Below are positions 15,757 to 19,212 of a DNA stretch of 19,212 bases, piece after piece. The DNA comes from Chitinophagaceae bacterium (GTDB lineage: Bacteria; Bacteroidota; Bacteroidia; Chitinophagales; Chitinophagaceae). A model generated the notes under the pieces. It searched no databases. It saw nothing but the letters and a program-made list of their open reading frames with translations, and had not been told where the DNA came from. Numbering within the stretch: the stretch's first letter is position 1; every line of letters begins with the position of its first letter. The translations under genes were made by a program, and so were the position numbers. The stretch spans positions 1-19,212 of the forward strand of contig JABMML010000164.1 of the NCBI GenBank assembly GCA_013205585.1. The letters run 5' to 3'.

Positions 15757-17772
15757 ATGAAAAAAATATTCTTACCTAAACCAATTAGTTGGACAATTTT
15801 GACAGGAATATGTTTTTTGATTCTAATGACTCTAATGAGATTAATTTTTGTTTATTTTTTCAGGGCTCCCATATCTTCTCAAAACGATTTAACAGCAGCT
15901 TTTATTTTAGGCGCAAGATATGATATTAGATATGTCTCTATTATTATGATGGTAACTTTATTATTTTCTTTTATAAAACCATTAGACCCTTTCAAAAATA
16001 ATTTAGGAAAAAAAATTGCCATTACCATTTGGATGTTATTTGTAAACCTTCTACTCTTTTTTTATACAGCCGATTTTATTCATTATGCCTACGTTCATCA
16101 AAGATTAAATGCAAGTATTTTAAGCTATATCGACAACCCACTTATATCTTTAGAAATGTTTTGGCAGTCCTATCATGTTATAATTATATTTTTAGCTTTT
16201 ATTTTGATTGAATTTGTTTTATATAAGTTTATTTCTTTTACCTATGCCTTAATTAATAACTATGAAACAACTAGCCATCGAATTAAAAGTAGCCTAATAC
16301 AAATAGCATTTTTTATACTATTAATTTATAGCGCTGTTGGAAATATTATATATAAAGGGGGCCAATATCCTTTAAGATGGAGTGATGCCTTCAGTTTAGG
16401 AAGTGATTATAAAGCCAATCTAGCCATGAATCCGATGCAATCTTTTTTCAGCAGTTTAAATTTCAGATCTACTACTATTGATGAAAATATGATTAAAAAT
16501 AATTATAGTATCATCGCTAATTACTTATCTATTCCTATAGATAAACAAGATGCGTCGCATTTTCAATTTTCTAGAGTAAATGCTGTAGTAGAAAATGATA
16601 CAGTAGCACCAAAGATAAAAAATGTAGTACTAGTTATTTGCGAATCTTTCTCAGCCTACAAAAGCTCTATGATGGGCAACCCCTTAAATACCACACCCTA
16701 TTTCAATGAAATGAAAAAGCAGGGGGTTTATTTTAATAGGGCCTTTTCTCCTGCCTATGGAACTGCTAGAGGTTTGTGGGCAGTTTTAACAGGCACGCCC
16801 GATATATTAGAAGGCAAGACCTCTAGTAGAAATCCATTAGCGGTGGATCAGCATACCATTATATCTGAGTTCAAGAATTTTGAAAAGTATTATTTTTTAG
16901 GAGGTAGCACAAGATGGGCAAATATTAAAGGAGTTTTAAATAACAATATTGCAGATCTAAAAATTTTTGAACAAGGCAGTTATCAGTCAACTGAGATTAA
17001 TGTTTGGGGTATTAGTGACAAGGACTTGTTTATGGAAGCTAATAAAACTTTAAGCAAAAATATTAAACCATTCTTTGCCATTATTCAAACTGCTGACAAC
17101 CACCGCCCTTACACCATTCCTGCTGAAGATTTAAAAGTATTTATTAAAAAAACAGTACCCAAGGACTCTTTATTAAAATTTGGTTTTGAAAACAATGACG
17201 AGTATAATGCTTTCAGGTATACCGACTTCTGTATTGAACAATTTATAGAAGCCGCAAAGAAAGAAAAATATTTCAATGAGACCTTATTTGTATTTATTGG
17301 CGACCATGGTATTAAAGGAGATGCAGGAACCATGTTACCTATATCTTTTACAGAACAAGGTTTAACCAATATGCATGTTCCCTTCTTATTTTATGCACCT
17401 TCCATTTTGCAGCCTAAAGAATATGCAATGCCTGTGTCTCAGGTAGATGTTATGCCCAGTATTGCTTCTCTTTGCAATATTCCTTACACCAATACCACCA
17501 TGGGAAAAAATGTATTTAGTATAGTACAACAAAATAAGAATACTATATTTTTATACGACGATTTTAATCAACAAATTGGAGTGCTTAATAATGAATATTA
17601 TTATGGGTATCAATTAAAAAATCCTAATAAGCCCATATTTGAAAGTATCTTACATAATGAAGTCGTTAAAAACGATGCTGCACAAAAACAAATGGATATT
17701 TTAACAAAGACCATGTATGAAACATCTAAATACATGTTAATACATAATGAAAAACTATCTATTAAAAAGTAG
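15757..17772 (+). CDS. LTA synthase/sulfatase-family membrane phosphotransferase
   Basis: Residues of about 14-200 hold five membrane segments (about 14-34, 53-75, 86-112, 133-165, 180-200), followed by an extracytoplasmic alkaline-phosphatase-like domain of about 285-610. The metal and nucleophile residues of the LTA synthase/sulfatase fold are visible: Glu296 in VICESFS, Thr336 in YGTARG as the likely nucleophile, and Asp516/His517 in FIGDHG. In Gram-positives such enzymes polymerise glycerol-phosphate on the outer face. In Bacteroidota, which lack lipoteichoic acid, members more likely add phosphoglycerol or phosphoethanolamine to lipids or glycans, and the substrate here is unknown. It is the third gene of the YkgJ-namZ operon. 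Its C-terminus meets the convergent methyltransferase gene. Confidence 0.88.
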   Translation: MKKIFLPKPISWTILTGICFLILMTLMRLIFVYFFRAPISSQNDLTAAFILGARYDIRYVSIIMMVTLLFSFIKPLDPFKNNLGKKIAITIWMLFVNLLLFFYTADFIHYAYVHQRLNASILSYIDNPLISLEMFWQSYHVIIIFLAFILIEFVLYKFISFTYALINNYETTSHRIKSSLIQIAFFILLIYSAVGNIIYKGGQYPLRWSDAFSLGSDYKANLAMNPMQSFFSSLNFRSTTIDENMIKNNYSIIANYLSIPIDKQDASHFQFSRVNAVVENDTVAPKIKNVVLVICESFSAYKSSMMGNPLNTTPYFNEMKKQGVYFNRAFSPAYGTARGLWAVLTGTPDILEGKTSSRNPLAVDQHTIISEFKNFEKYYFLGGSTRWANIKGVLNNNIADLKIFEQGSYQSTEINVWGISDKDLFMEANKTLSKNIKPFFAIIQTADNHRPYTIPAEDLKVFIKKTVPKDSLLKFGFENNDEYNAFRYTDFCIEQFIEAAKKEKYFNETLFVFIGDHGIKGDAGTMLPISFTEQGLTNMHVPFLFYAPSILQPKEYAMPVSQVDVMPSIASLCNIPYTNTTMGKNVFSIVQQNKNTIFLYDDFNQQIGVLNNEYYYGYQLKNPNKPIFESILHNEVVKNDAAQKQMDILTKTMYETSKYMLIHNEKLSIKK

Positions 17773-17800
17773 TTTTTATCTACAGTAGTAAATACGGGTC

Positions 17801-17820
17801 TAATTTATATTTATAAATTA
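17801..17820. terminator. AT-only inverted repeat between convergent genes (possible bidirectional terminator)
   Basis: TAATTTATA at 17801-17809 and TATAAATTA at 17812-17820 are perfect reverse complements with a 2-nt spacer. The element abuts the stop codon of the leftward methyltransferase gene and lies 28 nt after the stop of the rightward LTA-synthase-like gene. The stem contains no G or C, so it is weak, and the position is the main support for a 3'-end role. Confidence 0.35.
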
Positions 17821-19014
17821 TTATACGCTTTCAGGTACTTCCTTTTTCTCCACTCTTTTAGTACCTGCATATAATTCATATTCTAGTAATCTGCAATCAA
17901 TGGTGGCATTGTAAAATTCTATTCTTCTACTAGGTTTTAATCTTACCTTTTTAGCCAGTTCTAAATTACCTGTAAATATGTAACCAGTATATCCTTTGCA
18001 ATTATTTTTAAGAAAATCGCCCATTCTAGCATAAGTGGCTTCCAATTCTAACTCCTCTCCTAAACGCTCTCCATATTCTGGATTAAACATAACTACAGCG
18101 CCTTGCGCATTGGAAGGAACATTAGTTTGTTCAAAATCACAGTCTTGAAAATAGATTAAGTGGTCTACACCCGCAAGCGTAGCATTGGTCTTTGCAATTT
18201 CTGTAGCACGCTTACTAATATCGGAGGCTATAATTTGAAGTCCTGGTATTTTTATAATTTGTTCTTTTAATTTTGCATTTTCTAGCTCGTACATTTCTTT
18301 TTGATAACCAAGAATATGCATAAAGGCATATTGGGTTCTTAATAAACCTGGAACTCGATTAGTGGCAATAAGGGCTGCTTCAATAGCCAAGGTACCAGAA
18401 CCACACATTGGATTTACAAAGGCTCCTTTTCTATCCCATTTGGTAGAAAGTATGGTAGCTGCTGCTAAGGCTTCTAACATGGGAGCAGTACCAGGTAATT
18501 TTCGGTATCCATGTTTAGCTAATGTTTCACCAGAAGTATCTAAAAAAACTTCAGCTTCATCATTTTTCCAAAATAAATAAACCACTGCACCTGCTAAATC
18601 AGAACCAGTGGATGGTCGTTGTTGAGTAACTTCTCGCATTCTATCTACTATTGCATCCTTTACTCTTAAATTCGCAAACAGATTTGTGGATATTGTTGGA
18701 TGAAATACATTACTTGTAACAGAAAAATAACCCGTTGGAGATATTACCTTTTCCCAAGCAATATTTACTAAATTATTATAAAGTTCATTGGGGTCATTAC
18801 AAATGAATGACTTCATAGAATACATGACCTGACTAGCGCATCTTAAATTTAAATTCAACTTAATACAATCTTGAACCGTACCTGTTAATTCCACACCTGT
18901 TTGAAAAACTCTGTCGGGCGTAAAACCTAAAGCAAGCACTTCTTTATTCAAAGCGGGTGCCAACCATTTATGACAGGTTATAATAATTTTATTGGGAGTA
19001 GTGAAAACTTGCAT
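17821..19014 (-). CDS. THUMP-domain class I SAM-dependent rRNA methyltransferase (RlmL-like)
   Basis: With the ATG at 19014 the protein has 397 residues. The N-terminal part to about residue 160 (ferredoxin-like and THUMP: ALNKEVLALGF, VQDCIKLNLNLRCASQV) binds RNA. A Rossmann methyltransferase domain follows, with the SAM-binding loop NPMCGSGT at 201-208 and an acidic SDIS near 264-267. The RNA N2-guanine methyltransferase motif IV appears as NPEYGERL (311-318). Relatives make m2G in 23S rRNA. The catalytic motif is usually NPPY/DPPY, so Glu in place of the second Pro is odd, though the rest is intact. The frame stays open to 19200, but that stretch is the tRNA and terminator, so the ATG at 19014 is preferred. 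Its start lies only 17 nt after the terminator tract. Confidence 0.86.
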   Translation of the reverse strand: MQVFTTPNKIIITCHKWLAPALNKEVLALGFTPDRVFQTGVELTGTVQDCIKLNLNLRCASQVMYSMKSFICNDPNELYNNLVNIAWEKVISPTGYFSVTSNVFHPTISTNLFANLRVKDAIVDRMREVTQQRPSTGSDLAGAVVYLFWKNDEAEVFLDTSGETLAKHGYRKLPGTAPMLEALAAATILSTKWDRKGAFVNPMCGSGTLAIEAALIATNRVPGLLRTQYAFMHILGYQKEMYELENAKLKEQIIKIPGLQIIASDISKRATEIAKTNATLAGVDHLIYFQDCDFEQTNVPSNAQGAVVMFNPEYGERLGEELELEATYARMGDFLKNNCKGYTGYIFTGNLELAKKVRLKPSRRIEFYNATIDCRLLEYELYAGTKRVEKKEVPESV

Positions 19015-19030
19015 AAGGCGAAAGTATTTT

Positions 19031-19068
19031 AAAAAAAGCAAAAGGGCTTCAATTGCTTGAAACCCTTT
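19031..19068 (-). terminator. Intrinsic terminator after tRNA-Val
   Basis: On the minus strand a 12-bp stem (AAAGGGTTTCAA and TTGAAGCCCTTT, 19068-19057 and 19052-19041, one T-G wobble) closes a GCAA loop. After TGC comes a run of seven T (19037-19031). This is a strong Rho-independent terminator for the tRNA transcript, placed between the tRNA and the methyltransferase start at 19014. Confidence 0.85.
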
Positions 19069-19079
19069 CTGATATTCTG

Positions 19080-19154
19080 TGGGGGCACACGGGTTCGAAC
19101 CGCGGACCCTCTGCTTGTAAGGCAGATGCTCTAAACCAGCTGAGCTATGCTCCC
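19080..19154 (-). tRNA. tRNA-Val (anticodon UAC)
   Basis: The 75-nt minus-strand sequence folds as a full cloverleaf. It begins GGGAGCA, the D-arm is GCTC/GAGC with a 10-nt loop, and the anticodon stem is TCTGC/GCAGA with loop CTTACAA (T33 then TAC, read as UAC, valine). The variable loop is 5 nt and the T-arm is CGCGG/CCGTG around TTCGAAC. The acceptor is GGGAGCA against TGCCCCC, with one A4-C69 mismatch; the discriminator is A and the 3' CCA is not encoded. A promoter stands upstream and a terminator follows. Confidence 0.95.
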
Positions 19155-19171
19155 TTTTTGATTTGGGATTG

Positions 19172-19201
19172 CAAAGATAGGAGTAATTATTTCTCTGCAA
19201 A
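19172..19201 (-). promoter_or_regulatory. Promoter of tRNA-Val
   Basis: Minus strand: TTTG at 19201-19198, an 18-nt spacer, then TATCTTTG at 19179-19172. The -7 box is an exact TAnnTTTG match and the spacing is one nt short of the usual 19. Transcription would begin near 19166, about 12 nt before the tRNA 5' end at 19154. Confidence 0.75.
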
Positions 19202-19212
19202 ATTTTTTTACA

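Noticed and set aside
3174..17820. CRISPR array, insertion sequence, phage or defence island
   Set aside because: No regularly spaced repeats, transposase, integrase or terminal inverted repeats were seen; the only direct repeat is the 14-bp pair upstream of the thiolase.
19015..19200. N-terminal extension of the methyltransferase reading frame to 19200
   Set aside because: This stretch is the translated tRNA-Val and terminator; the protein similarity begins at the ATG at 19014.

Overview
The window reads as an AT-rich chromosomal segment of a Bacteroidota bacterium, most likely of the Chitinophagaceae/Chitinophagales type. This rests on gene content: a YtxJ bacilliredoxin, a Bacteroidota-style ParE/ParC pair, a DUF1835 protein, a CvfB S1 protein and a secreted S9 peptidase with an N-terminus typical of the phylum. 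It also rests on several promoters that fit the Bacteroidota consensus (TTTG, about 19 nt, TAnnTTTG). The lineage is an inference; no 16S rRNA gene is present. I see no insertion sequence, integrase, phage gene, CRISPR array or obvious defence system.

Layout. Bases 1-168 are the 3' end of a 2-oxoacid dehydrogenase E2 gene. It converges on a large S9 (prolyl oligopeptidase-family) peptidase and overlaps it by 4 nt. A 276-nt gap (2898-3173) follows, holding a possible tiny secreted peptide or gene remnant with an in-frame TGA. Next comes a leftward group of DnaQ/ExoX-like exonuclease, polyprenol-phosphate mannosyltransferase-like GT2 and EamA permease. A divergent intergenic region with a 9+9 palindrome separates it from rightward ytxJ. 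Then a long leftward block runs parE - DUF1835 protein - cupin - parC - cvfB - thiolase (13911 down to 6080). Most of its junctions are overlaps or gaps of 12-15 nt, with larger gaps before the cupin gene and before the thiolase. It appears driven by a well-formed promoter in front of parE.

From about 14048 to 17772 a rightward operon encodes a YkgJ-family Cys-cluster protein, a NamZ/DUF1343 protein (exo-N-acetylmuramidase family) without a signal peptide, and a membrane-anchored LTA-synthase/sulfatase-like phosphotransferase. The last two suggest cell-wall or envelope metabolism. It converges on a leftward THUMP-domain rRNA methyltransferase gene. Upstream of that lie an intrinsic terminator and a tRNA-Val(UAC) gene with its own promoter.

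The window is mostly housekeeping. The points most worth a second look are: the YkgJ-family gene, whose conserved-looking N-terminus has no ATG/GTG/TTG start; the small signal-peptide ORF at 2977; the palindrome between the exonuclease gene and ytxJ; the 14-bp tandem repeat in front of the thiolase; the signal-less NamZ next to an LTA-synthase-like enzyme; and the methyltransferase with NPEY in place of NPPY, starting just behind a terminator.
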